NCBI GenBank assembly: GCA_020848855.1
Contig: JADLHH010000488.1
Location: forward strand, 1-6,983
DNA length: 6,983 nt
Origin: Anaerolineae bacterium
Lineage (GTDB): Bacteria; Chloroflexota; Anaerolineae; Aggregatilineales; Phototrophicaceae
Direction of reading: 5' to 3'
Shown: in pieces, positions 1 to 5,096 of the stretch
Numbering within the stretch: position 1 is the stretch's first letter
Layout: each line of letters begins with the position of its first letter
Made by a program: the position numbers and the translations under genes
Notes under the pieces: model-generated
Told to the model about the DNA's origin: nothing
What the model saw: the letters and a program-made list of their open reading frames with translations, nothing else
Databases searched by the model: none

Positions 1-65
1 CCCCTCGCCCCGCTTACGTGGGAGAGGGGAAGCTTACCAAAGGTAAGCCGGGGTGAGGGGTTTTT
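1..65. repeat. Palindromic repeat R1, copy A (terminator-like on + strand)
   Basis: Outer arms at 1-11 (CCCCTCGCCCC) and 50-60 (GGGGTGAGGGG) pair with one G:T. They enclose a perfect inner hairpin, GCTTACC (32-38), loop AAA, GGTAAGC (42-48). A run of five T follows at 61-65, so read on + it has the form of a rho-independent terminator for a gene left of the window. The reverse complement matches 2555-2616: 12 identical bases (53-64 against 2555-2566), 16 identical bases (14-29 against 2588-2603) and 11 of 13 at the far end. Only the inner hairpin differs. The element may continue past the left edge. Confidence 0.8.
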
Positions 66-73
66 CAACACGC

Positions 74-95
74 TCTCAGACCTGCCCCTACGACC
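74..95. repeat. Repeat R2, half copy
   Basis: AGACCTGCCCCTACG at 78-92 matches 14 of 15 bases with 3201-3215, which is one arm plus flank of a full palindrome at 3191-3209. Here the partner arm is missing, so this looks like a half or decayed copy placed directly after R1 copy A. Confidence 0.55.
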
Positions 96-172
96 TTAAA
101 TTGATGCACATGGGTGAAGCACGTCTACGCCCCTTTTTCATACGCCCAATATGCATTTGATCATCCCTCAAC

Positions 173-186
173 GTGAAATATTTCAC
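173..186. promoter_or_regulatory. Candidate Crp/Fnr-family operator
   Basis: GTGAAATATTTCAC is a perfect 14-bp palindrome. Its half-sites GTGA and TCAC, with a 6-bp spacer, match the core of the known Crp-type operator (TGTGA-N6-TCACA). The centre at 179.5 lies about 43 bp upstream of the transcription start inferred from a TACACT box at 211-216, close to the -41.5 position of class II activator sites. A further GTGAAAT half-site sits at 227-233. That a regulator binds here, and which one, is inference. Confidence 0.4.
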
Positions 187-210
187 TACTGATAGGGTCG
201 TCTGTGCCCT

Positions 211-216
211 TACACT
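211..216 (+). promoter_or_regulatory. Candidate -10 box for the flavodoxin gene
   Basis: TACACT matches TATAAT at four of six positions. It would start transcription near 222-224, giving a leader of about 38 nt that includes the ribosome binding site GGAGG at 248-252. There is no good -35 at the expected distance, because that position lies at the edge of the 173-186 palindrome. This would fit an activator-dependent promoter. A small inverted repeat (CACTG 213-217, CAGTG 225-229) overlaps the predicted start. Confidence 0.3.
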
Positions 217-260
217 GCAAAAAACAGTGAAATTATTGGCTTTGGGGGGAGGGACCGACC

Positions 261-803
261 ATGTGCGCGCATTACTTAGTGACTTATGCGACTCGGTTCG
301 GTTCGACTGCGGAAGTGGCGGAAGCCATCGGCATGGTTCTGGAGCAAACCGGCGCATTCGCCGACGTGCGTCCCGTCTCCGATGTGACTCGGCTGGATCG
401 CTACGACGGCGTGGTCGTCGGCAGCGCCATTCGCGGCGGGAAATGGCTGCCCGAAGCGTTCCAGTTCCTCGAAGCGCACCGCTCTGTGCTCGCCACCATG
501 CCGGTCGCCTACTTCACCCTCTGCCTGACGCTGCGCAGCGACACGCCCGATAACCGCCGGACGGTCTTCAGCTATCATGCCCCGCTGGTGCGCGAATTCC
601 CGGAAGTGCGCCCGGTCTCGATTGGCATGTTCGCTGGCGCAATCGACTTCGATGATCTGCCCGCCGCCACCCGGCGCATGGCGCGCAATTCCAGCATCCT
701 CGAAGGTGATTTCCGCGACTGGAGCCTGATCCGCGATTGGGCGCTGAGCATCAGACCCCTGCTGGTCGGCTCGCCAAACGCCCGACCATTCGCCGTGTCA
801 TAG
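261..803 (+). CDS. Flavodoxin-domain protein, HemG-like (protoporphyrinogen oxidase type)
   Basis: A 180-residue cytoplasmic flavodoxin-fold protein, about the size of E. coli HemG (181 aa), the menaquinone-dependent enzyme that oxidises protoporphyrinogen IX in haem synthesis. The start is well supported by GGAGG at 248-252, 8 nt before ATG. The N-terminal strand leads into the FMN phosphate-binding loop (YATRFGSTAEVAEAIG, residues 9-24). The segment VVVGSAIRGGKWLPEAFQF (51-69) matches the VIGASIRYG region of HemG, and GDFRDWSLIRDWA (148-160) matches the C-terminal block of the Flavodoxin_5 family. It is the only + strand gene and has its own promoter region. No haem genes are nearby, so the substrate is not confirmed. 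It could be another FMN quinone reductase or electron carrier. The fold assignment is firm; the haem role is inferred. Confidence 0.85.
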   Translation: MCAHYLVTYATRFGSTAEVAEAIGMVLEQTGAFADVRPVSDVTRLDRYDGVVVGSAIRGGKWLPEAFQFLEAHRSVLATMPVAYFTLCLTLRSDTPDNRRTVFSYHAPLVREFPEVRPVSIGMFAGAIDFDDLPAATRRMARNSSILEGDFRDWSLIRDWALSIRPLLVGSPNARPFAVS

Positions 804-1793
804 CTTCCACGCCTCGACTGCCTGCATCAGCTCATCCGGCGTTGGCGCGTAATTGCCGACACGCCGCACCACCAGCCCGCTGGCGTAGTTGGCGAGGATC
901 GCCGCGTCGACCAGCGACGCGCCCGAAGCTACCGCCAGCGTGATCACCGCGATCGCCGTGTCGCCCGCGCCGACCGTGTCATACACGTCGGTCGTGACCG
1001 GGGCGGGGCAGTGGGTCGTGATGCCGTCGACGGTCGCCACCGTCGCGCCGCCCGCGCCGCGCGTGATCACCATGCCCGTGCCAAGCTGGAGTTCACTGCA
1101 CAGGTCGCGGGCGGCGGCGGCGAACTCGTCGTCGGTTTCGAGGTCGCGCCGCAGGTATTCGCGCGCTTCGTCGGCATTGCATTTGACCACCGACACCCCG
1201 GTGTATTTGTCCAGCGCGCCCTGCGCGTCCGCCGTGATCAGCAGCCTGGCGTCACGAGCGATCTCGCAGGCTGCCTCGACCATCGACGGCGTCAACAGCC
1301 CGACGTGATAGTCCGAGATCAGGAGCGCCGTCGCCCCGACGACCTGATCCGCCAGCCTGCCGCACAGCGTCCGCTCGATCAGCGGCGTGATCGGCTCGCG
1401 CGCCAGCTTGTCGAGCCGCGCCACCTGCTGCGGGAAGCGCAAGCCCATCTGCGCCATCACCCGCGTCTTGACCGTCGTCGGGCGTCCGCCGTCCACCACC
1501 AGCGTGTGCGATTCAATCCCGCGCGCGTGCAAGACATCGCGCAGCGCCCCGGCTTCCCGGTCTGCACCGATTACGCCGATCTGGATTGCCATGCTGCCGA
1601 GCGCGACGACGTTGGCGGCGGGGTTCGCCGCGCCGCCGGGGATCAGCCGCCGTTCCTCGAATTCCAGCACCGGCACGGGCGCTTCGCGGCTCAGGCGCAT
1701 CGCCTTGCCGATCAGGTATTCATCGAGGATCACGTCGCCCAGCACGATCACGCGCTGCCCGGCGAGCCTGGGGATCAGTTGAGAGGGGGTCAT
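798..1793 (-). CDS. rfaE1: RfaE1-type PfkB kinase (D-glycero-beta-D-manno-heptose-7-phosphate kinase-like)
   Basis: A 331-residue ribokinase/PfkB-fold kinase, the length of a stand-alone heptose-7-phosphate kinase; the adenylyltransferase half of bifunctional HldE is absent. The family makes heptose 1,7-bisphosphate for ADP-heptose synthesis. Visible motifs are GDVILDEY (19-26), RLSREAPVPVLEF (33-45, compare RISPEAPVPV in HldE), GGAANPAANVVALG (53-66), SDYHVGLL (160-167) and DTVGAGDT (272-279), with the catalytic Asp at 278. The DPKG motif of HldE reads DAQG here (189-192), so the exact substrate is less certain. The start is supported by GAGGA 7 nt before ATG. It lies 32 bp after the glycosyltransferase gene and is probably the last gene of that operon. 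Its stop overlaps the stop of the convergent flavodoxin gene (798-803). Family confidence is high; heptose specificity is moderate. Confidence 0.82.
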   Translation of the reverse strand: MTPSQLIPRLAGQRVIVLGDVILDEYLIGKAMRLSREAPVPVLEFEERRLIPGGAANPAANVVALGSMAIQIGVIGADREAGALRDVLHARGIESHTLVVDGGRPTTVKTRVMAQMGLRFPQQVARLDKLAREPITPLIERTLCGRLADQVVGATALLISDYHVGLLTPSMVEAACEIARDARLLITADAQGALDKYTGVSVVKCNADEAREYLRRDLETDDEFAAAARDLCSELQLGTGMVITRGAGGATVATVDGITTHCPAPVTTDVYDTVGAGDTAIAVITLAVASGASLVDAAILANYASGLVVRRVGNYAPTPDELMQAVEAWKL

Positions 1794-1825
1794 GCGGTCA
1801 TCCTCGCGTCACAGGAATTGAGGTG

Positions 1826-3730
1826 TTACGCCCGTTTCTTATCCAACAGCACGGCGATCACGAAGCGCGGCAGCCGCAGCATCCGCCTGATGCGCCAGGG
1901 CTGCAAATACAGCCGGTACAGCCATTCCAGCCCCAGCCGCTGGAACGACTGCGGCGCGCGCGGGATCGCCCCGGCGACAAAATCCAGCGACCCGCCGATA
2001 CCCATCGCCATTTTAACGCGCAGGCGCGGCAGATTGCGCGCGATCCACTTGTCCTGCTCCGGCGCGCCGTATGCCACGAACAGGATGTCCGCGCCGGCGG
2101 CGTTGACGCGCTCGACGATGCCGTCTTCTTCGTCCGGCGCGGGGCTGCCGCTGTACGTCCCGACAATCTGCAGGTCGGGATGCTTCGCCTTCAGGACTTC
2201 GGCGGCTTTGTCGGCGATGCCCGGCGCTGCCCCCAGCAGGAACAGCCGCCAGCCGCGTTTCGCCGCTTCCGAGGCGATCAACGGCACGCCGTCCGAGCCG
2301 GTCACCCGCTCCGGCAGCGGCGTAGCCTGCCGGCGCGCCGCCCACAGCAACCCGACTCCGTCCGGCACGGTCAGGTCGGCGCGGCTGAGGATGTTGTGAA
2401 AATTCGGGTCGCGCCGCGCGATCATAATCATCTCCGGGTTGATCGTGCAGACGTGATGCGCCCGCTCGCCCTTCACCCAGGCGTCGATCAATGGCAGCCA
2501 TTCGCCATAGGTGATCGCGCTGACCGGCAAGCCGAGAATCTTGATGCGCTTCTCAAAACCCCTCACGCCCGACGCTGGCGCGTCGCGCCCCTCTCCCACG
2601 TAAACGAGGCGAGGGGCTTGTCCCCCCTTCTCCCACGCAAGTGGGGGGAAGGGGATGGGGGTTGAGGGGGTGTTATTCAACAATGCTTTCGCCGTCGCCA
2701 CGACCTGATCGGGCGTGACCATGCGCATACACGTTCGCGCCGGGCAGCCTTCGCGCAAGCCAATCCCGTGCCCGACGTAGCTGCACGGGCTGCATTCCGG
2801 CGCGCTGCGGACGACGACGTGACGGCTGCCCGGCGTCCAGGGATGCCAGGCGTCGGCGTTGCTCGGTCCGAAGATGGCGACCACCGGTGTCCCGGCTGCC
2901 GCCGCGATGTGAGTCACGCCGCTGTCCGCGCCGATCATCAGGTCGCACGACTGCAATACACCCGCCAGTTCCGCCAGCGTGGTTTGCCCGATCAGGTCGA
3001 GCGGTTCGGCGCGCATCGCCGCCCTGACTGCCGCGCCGTCGTCGTCCGGCGTGCCGACCAGCACGATCTGCGCTCCCAACTCCGCCGCCAGCCGATCCGC
3101 CACCGCCGCGAAGCTCACCGCGTCCCAGCGCCGCGCCCGTGAATACCCGCCGCTCCCCGCGTGGATGGCGATGCGGGGAGCTTTTGGGGAGGCAGGTCTT
3201 AGACCTGCCCCTGCGGACACGACTGTTTTGACGCTTGCGGGGCGGGGCGTGCTGTCCGCGCCCGCCACACCGACCAGATCGAGCCAGTACTGCGCCTGGT
3301 GCTTCGCGCCGAAACCGCCATCCGGCAGGCGGTCGGTGAGAAAGAAGCCGCTGCCGTTGTCCAGTCCGATGCGGCTCATGCTGCCGGCGCTCCACGCCAG
3401 CGCCGCGAACTTGAGCGCGCCGAAGCGGGTCGTGAAGTGGTGCAGGAAAATCGTCGTATCGTAGCGACCGCGCCGCAGCCGCGCCGCCAGCGCCAGCGCC
3501 CGGCGCAGGTTCGACGGCTTGAGCAGCGCCTTCGGACTGTCAAACGTGTGCTTGTCGAACAGGATGAGGTCGTCGACCAAATCGTCGGGGAGAACCGGGG
3601 CGGAATGAGCGGTCGTCAGCAGCGCGATGTGCGCGTCGGGGTCGGCTTCGCGCAGCGCCGCCAGGGCGGGCGTTGAGAGGATCAGGTCGCCAATATCGGC
3701 AAGCTGGACGATCAGGATGCGTCGGCTCAT
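1826..3730 (-). CDS. Fused glycosyltransferase: GT9 (heptosyltransferase-like) plus WecG/TagA/CpsF (GT26)
   Basis: A 634-residue protein with two complete enzymes. Residues 1-350 are GT9: RILIVQLADIGDLILSTPAL (4-23), HAGSGG (190-195) and the nucleotide-sugar site ADSGVTHIAAAAGTP (268-282), then FGPSN (287-291) and a Cys-rich stretch (C313, C316, C329, C334) common in GT9. Residues about 393-634 are WecG/TagA/CpsF, which adds N-acetylmannosamine-type sugars to lipid-linked glycans at the membrane inner face. It shows TINPEM (429-434), PDGVG (456-460, with the probable catalytic Asp457), LGAAPG (499-504), GAPEQDKW (555-562), GIGGSLDFVAG (577-587) and a basic C-terminal tail suited to membrane contact. 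Residues about 351-392 are repeat-encoded linker; about 165-184 include another repeat. These enzymes are normally separate proteins. No Shine-Dalgarno motif precedes ATG 3730. It lies between the thymidylyltransferase and kinase genes. Acceptor and donor sugars are unknown. Confidence 0.88.
   Translation of the reverse strand: MSRRILIVQLADIGDLILSTPALAALREADPDAHIALLTTAHSAPVLPDDLVDDLILFDKHTFDSPKALLKPSNLRRALALAARLRRGRYDTTIFLHHFTTRFGALKFAALAWSAGSMSRIGLDNGSGFFLTDRLPDGGFGAKHQAQYWLDLVGVAGADSTPRPASVKTVVSAGAGLRPASPKAPRIAIHAGSGGYSRARRWDAVSFAAVADRLAAELGAQIVLVGTPDDDGAAVRAAMRAEPLDLIGQTTLAELAGVLQSCDLMIGADSGVTHIAAAAGTPVVAIFGPSNADAWHPWTPGSRHVVVRSAPECSPCSYVGHGIGLREGCPARTCMRMVTPDQVVATAKALLNNTPSTPIPFPPLAWEKGGQAPRLVYVGEGRDAPASGVRGFEKRIKILGLPVSAITYGEWLPLIDAWVKGERAHHVCTINPEMIMIARRDPNFHNILSRADLTVPDGVGLLWAARRQATPLPERVTGSDGVPLIASEAAKRGWRLFLLGAAPGIADKAAEVLKAKHPDLQIVGTYSGSPAPDEEDGIVERVNAAGADILFVAYGAPEQDKWIARNLPRLRVKMAMGIGGSLDFVAGAIPRAPQSFQRLGLEWLYRLYLQPWRIRRMLRLPRFVIAVLLDKKRA
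2555..2616. repeat. Palindromic repeat R1, copy B, inside the glycosyltransferase gene
   Basis: This is the inverted counterpart of copy A at 1-65. It shares AAAACCCCTCAC (2555-2566) and CCCCTCTCCCACGTAA (2588-2603) exactly. Its inner hairpin has the same shape but a different sequence: CGACGC (2570-2575), loop TGGC, GCGTCG (2580-2585). Outer arms CCCCTC (2559-2564) and GAGGGG (2611-2616) pair. It encodes about residues 372-392 of the fused protein in an open frame. Confidence 0.8.
2622..2678. repeat. R1-related palindromic repeat, copy C, inside the glycosyltransferase gene
   Basis: It lies back to back with copy B. CCCAC (2632-2636), loop GCAA, GTGGG (2641-2645) is the core of a long hairpin spanning 2624-2654 with one bulged G and one wobble pair. 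The right side (GGGGGTTGAGGGGGTGTTATTCAACA, near 2657-2682) resembles the right end of copy A, including the TTCAACA flank found at 64-70. It encodes about residues 351-370, rich in Pro, of the linker. Confidence 0.65.
3191..3209. repeat. Repeat R2, full palindrome, inside the GT9 domain
   Basis: GGCAGGTCT (3191-3199), one T, AGACCTGCC (3201-3209) is a perfect 9-bp inverted repeat. The right arm and flank recur at 78-92. It is translated in frame as part of residues 174-180 (AGLRPA), in a stretch just before the conserved IAIHAGSGG strand where GT9 enzymes usually have a short linker. Confidence 0.75.
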
Positions 3731-3742
3731 AAGGTTAATTCA

Positions 3743-3809
3743 ACCACAGAGACCGCAAAGATCACAGAGGATGGATCGAAATCCTCTGTCTCCCCGGCGG
3801 TCTCTGCGG
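3743..3809. repeat. Intergenic palindromic repeat R3 (CCACAGAG type)
   Basis: Two nested stems. The outer is CCACAGAGACCGC (3743-3755) with GCGGTCTCTGCGG (3797-3809), 12 of 13 paired plus one wobble-type mismatch. The inner is ACAGAGGAT (3764-3772) with ATCCTCTGT (3781-3789), a perfect 9 bp with loop GGATCGAA. It fills nearly all of the 98-bp gap between the thymidylyltransferase and glycosyltransferase genes. The CCACAGAG-type repeat is familiar from several bacterial phyla. No T-run follows on the - strand, so it is more likely a repeat or mRNA stability element than a terminator. Confidence 0.75.
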
Positions 3810-3828
3810 CGCGTTGTCTTGTGGCGTC

Positions 3829-4902
3829 CTAAAGCTGGACGTAGCTATTCTCTGCCAGGATGAATTTATGCGCGTCCGGGACGTGATTCGCCGCCAGAAG
3901 CTGCGAATTGTCTGCCAGCAGGCTGGAATCAATTCGTCCGGGAATGCTGCGGATCGTGCAGTCCTTCATCACGATGCTGGCTTCGATCTCGCTGTACTCC
4001 ACCGTCACGTTTTCGCCCAGCGATGTATACGGTCCGATGTAGCTGTTGCGCACGGTGACGTGGTCGCCGATGATAACCGGACCGCGCACCACGCTGTCGA
4101 TGATCTGGCTGCCTTCACCCAGAATCACCCGCGACGAGATTTCGCACGAGCCGATGATCCGCCCCTTGTCTTCCGGCGGCGGGCTGTACGGCAGTTCGCC
4201 CAGCACCAGTTGGTTCGCCTGAATGATCGAATCCGGCTTCCCGGCGTCGATCCACCAGCCATTGAGGGTATACGGATGGACTTCGCCGCCGCTCTCGATC
4301 ACCTGCTGGATAGCGTCGGTGATTTCCAGCTCGTTGCGCCACGACGGTTTGATCTTGCCGATGGCGTCGAAGATCGATGACTTGAACAGGTACGCGCCGC
4401 TGATGGCGAGGTTCGACGGCGGGTTTTGGGGTTTTTCGACCACTCGCAGGATTTTGCCATCCACGATCTCGGCGATGCCAAAGCGCGTCGGGTCGGAAAC
4501 TTCGATCAGCGCGATGGCGGCTTCGGCGGACGACTGCGGGAAATTGCGGATCAGGGCTTCCATCTTGTCCTGAAAGATGTTGTCGCCCAGCAGCAGGCAG
4601 AATGGCTCGCCGCCGACGAAATCGCGGCACAGGCTGACGGCGTGCGCCAGCCCAAGCTGTTCCGTCTGCACGATGTAATCCAGTTCGACGCCCAGCTTCG
4701 CGCCGTTCTCCAACTGCGTGCGGATCGGCGAGTCGAGGTCGTTGACGACAATTCCAATCTGGTGCAGCCCGGCATTCTTCAATACATGAATCGCGTAGGC
4801 GATCAGCGGCTGGTTGGCGACGGGCACGAGCGGTTTAGGCATCGTCAGCGTCACCGGGCGCAGGCGCGTGCCCTGACCGGCGGCAAGGATGACGGCTTTC
4901 AT
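3829..4902 (-). CDS. rmlA: Glucose-1-phosphate thymidylyltransferase, long form
   Basis: A 357-residue cytoplasmic nucleotidyltransferase that joins a sugar 1-phosphate to a nucleoside triphosphate, most likely giving dTDP-glucose for deoxysugar synthesis. The N-terminal signature is AAGQGTRLRPVTLTMPKPLV (7-26). Further sites are GLAHAV (84-89), the metal/substrate motif LGDNI (105-109), EKP (156-158), ELEITDAI (191-198) and GWWIDAGKPDSI (215-226). From about 247 to 335 a repeating hexapeptide pattern (isoleucine/valine-rich turns such as VILGEGSQIIDSVV) indicates a left-handed beta-helix. That tail and the length match the long RmlA/StrD type rather than the short 290-residue RmlA. The start is supported by GGAGG (4914-4918 on the - strand), 11 nt before ATG. 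It is the first gene of the probable glycan operon. A UDP- or GDP-sugar specificity cannot be excluded from motifs alone. Confidence 0.88.
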   Translation of the reverse strand: MKAVILAAGQGTRLRPVTLTMPKPLVPVANQPLIAYAIHVLKNAGLHQIGIVVNDLDSPIRTQLENGAKLGVELDYIVQTEQLGLAHAVSLCRDFVGGEPFCLLLGDNIFQDKMEALIRNFPQSSAEAAIALIEVSDPTRFGIAEIVDGKILRVVEKPQNPPSNLAISGAYLFKSSIFDAIGKIKPSWRNELEITDAIQQVIESGGEVHPYTLNGWWIDAGKPDSIIQANQLVLGELPYSPPPEDKGRIIGSCEISSRVILGEGSQIIDSVVRGPVIIGDHVTVRNSYIGPYTSLGENVTVEYSEIEASIVMKDCTIRSIPGRIDSSLLADNSQLLAANHVPDAHKFILAENSYVQL

Positions 4903-4917
4903 GCGCGGGTTTTCCTC

Positions 4918-4945
4918 CGTGATGAATCAGAAGTGTAGCGTGATG
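4918..4945. promoter_or_regulatory. Direct repeat around a candidate -10 box upstream of rmlA
   Basis: CGTGATG occurs at 4918-4924 and 4939-4945, exactly 21 bp apart (two helical turns). Between them on the - strand is TACACT (4937-4932), the same hexamer proposed as the -10 of the flavodoxin gene, placing a start near 4925 just before the GGAGG site. No convincing -35 is seen. This is a weak candidate for the operon promoter and an operator. Confidence 0.22.
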
Positions 4946-5023
4946 GTACTGGATTTTTCGCGGGGCGGCAAGCCAAAGTGTAATTTTCGCGCCGCGCACG
5001 GCGGCAACCATCCGGTACGTGTA

Positions 5024-5062
5024 GGGGCGGATGTCGGCTTGTTTCGCAAGCGAACCCGCCCC
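5024..5062. repeat. Intergenic palindromic repeat R4 (GTAGGGGCGG type)
   Basis: Outer arms GGGGCGG (5024-5030) and CCGCCCC (5056-5062) enclose an inner stem GCTTG (5037-5041), loop TTTCG, CAAGC (5047-5051). The inner sequence TTCGCAAGCGAA (5043-5054) can also fold on itself. It lies between the peptidase and the thymidylyltransferase gene, beside a separate terminator-like hairpin. Confidence 0.65.
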
Positions 5063-5073
5063 CAATAATTGAA

Positions 5074-5092
5074 CGCAATTTTGAAGATTGCG
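5074..5092 (-). terminator. Possible terminator of the S41 peptidase gene
   Basis: On the - strand CGCAAT, a 7-nt loop and ATTGCG form a 6-bp hairpin that begins 4 nt past the peptidase stop codon. A moderately T-rich tail (TTCAATTATT) follows. The stem is short and the tail is not a clean T-run, so this is a weak rho-independent terminator. The adjacent R4 hairpin may reinforce it. Confidence 0.4.
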
Positions 5093-5096
5093 CTTG

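Noticed and set aside
104..156. Imperfect inverted repeat ATGCA...GGG / CCC...TGCAT in the leader
   Set aside because: Pairing is broken and the loop is long; I see no second copy in the window, so it is not called as an element.
88..357. An 89-codon open frame on the - strand across the leader and flavodoxin start
   Set aside because: It overlaps a well-supported gene in antisense, has no domain-like pattern, and runs through repeat sequence.
1011..2665. Long open frames on the + strand (up to 462 codons) opposite the kinase and glycosyltransferase
   Set aside because: They are antisense shadows of high-GC genes: Arg/Ala/Pro-rich, with no recognisable motif, while the - strand proteins match families throughout.
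2555..2680. CRISPR-like or tandem array of palindromes
   Set aside because: There are only two copies in opposite orientation with no spacers of constant size.
3743..3809. Rho-independent terminator between rmlA and the glycosyltransferase gene
   Set aside because: The hairpin is strong but no T-run follows on the - strand, and the genes look functionally linked.
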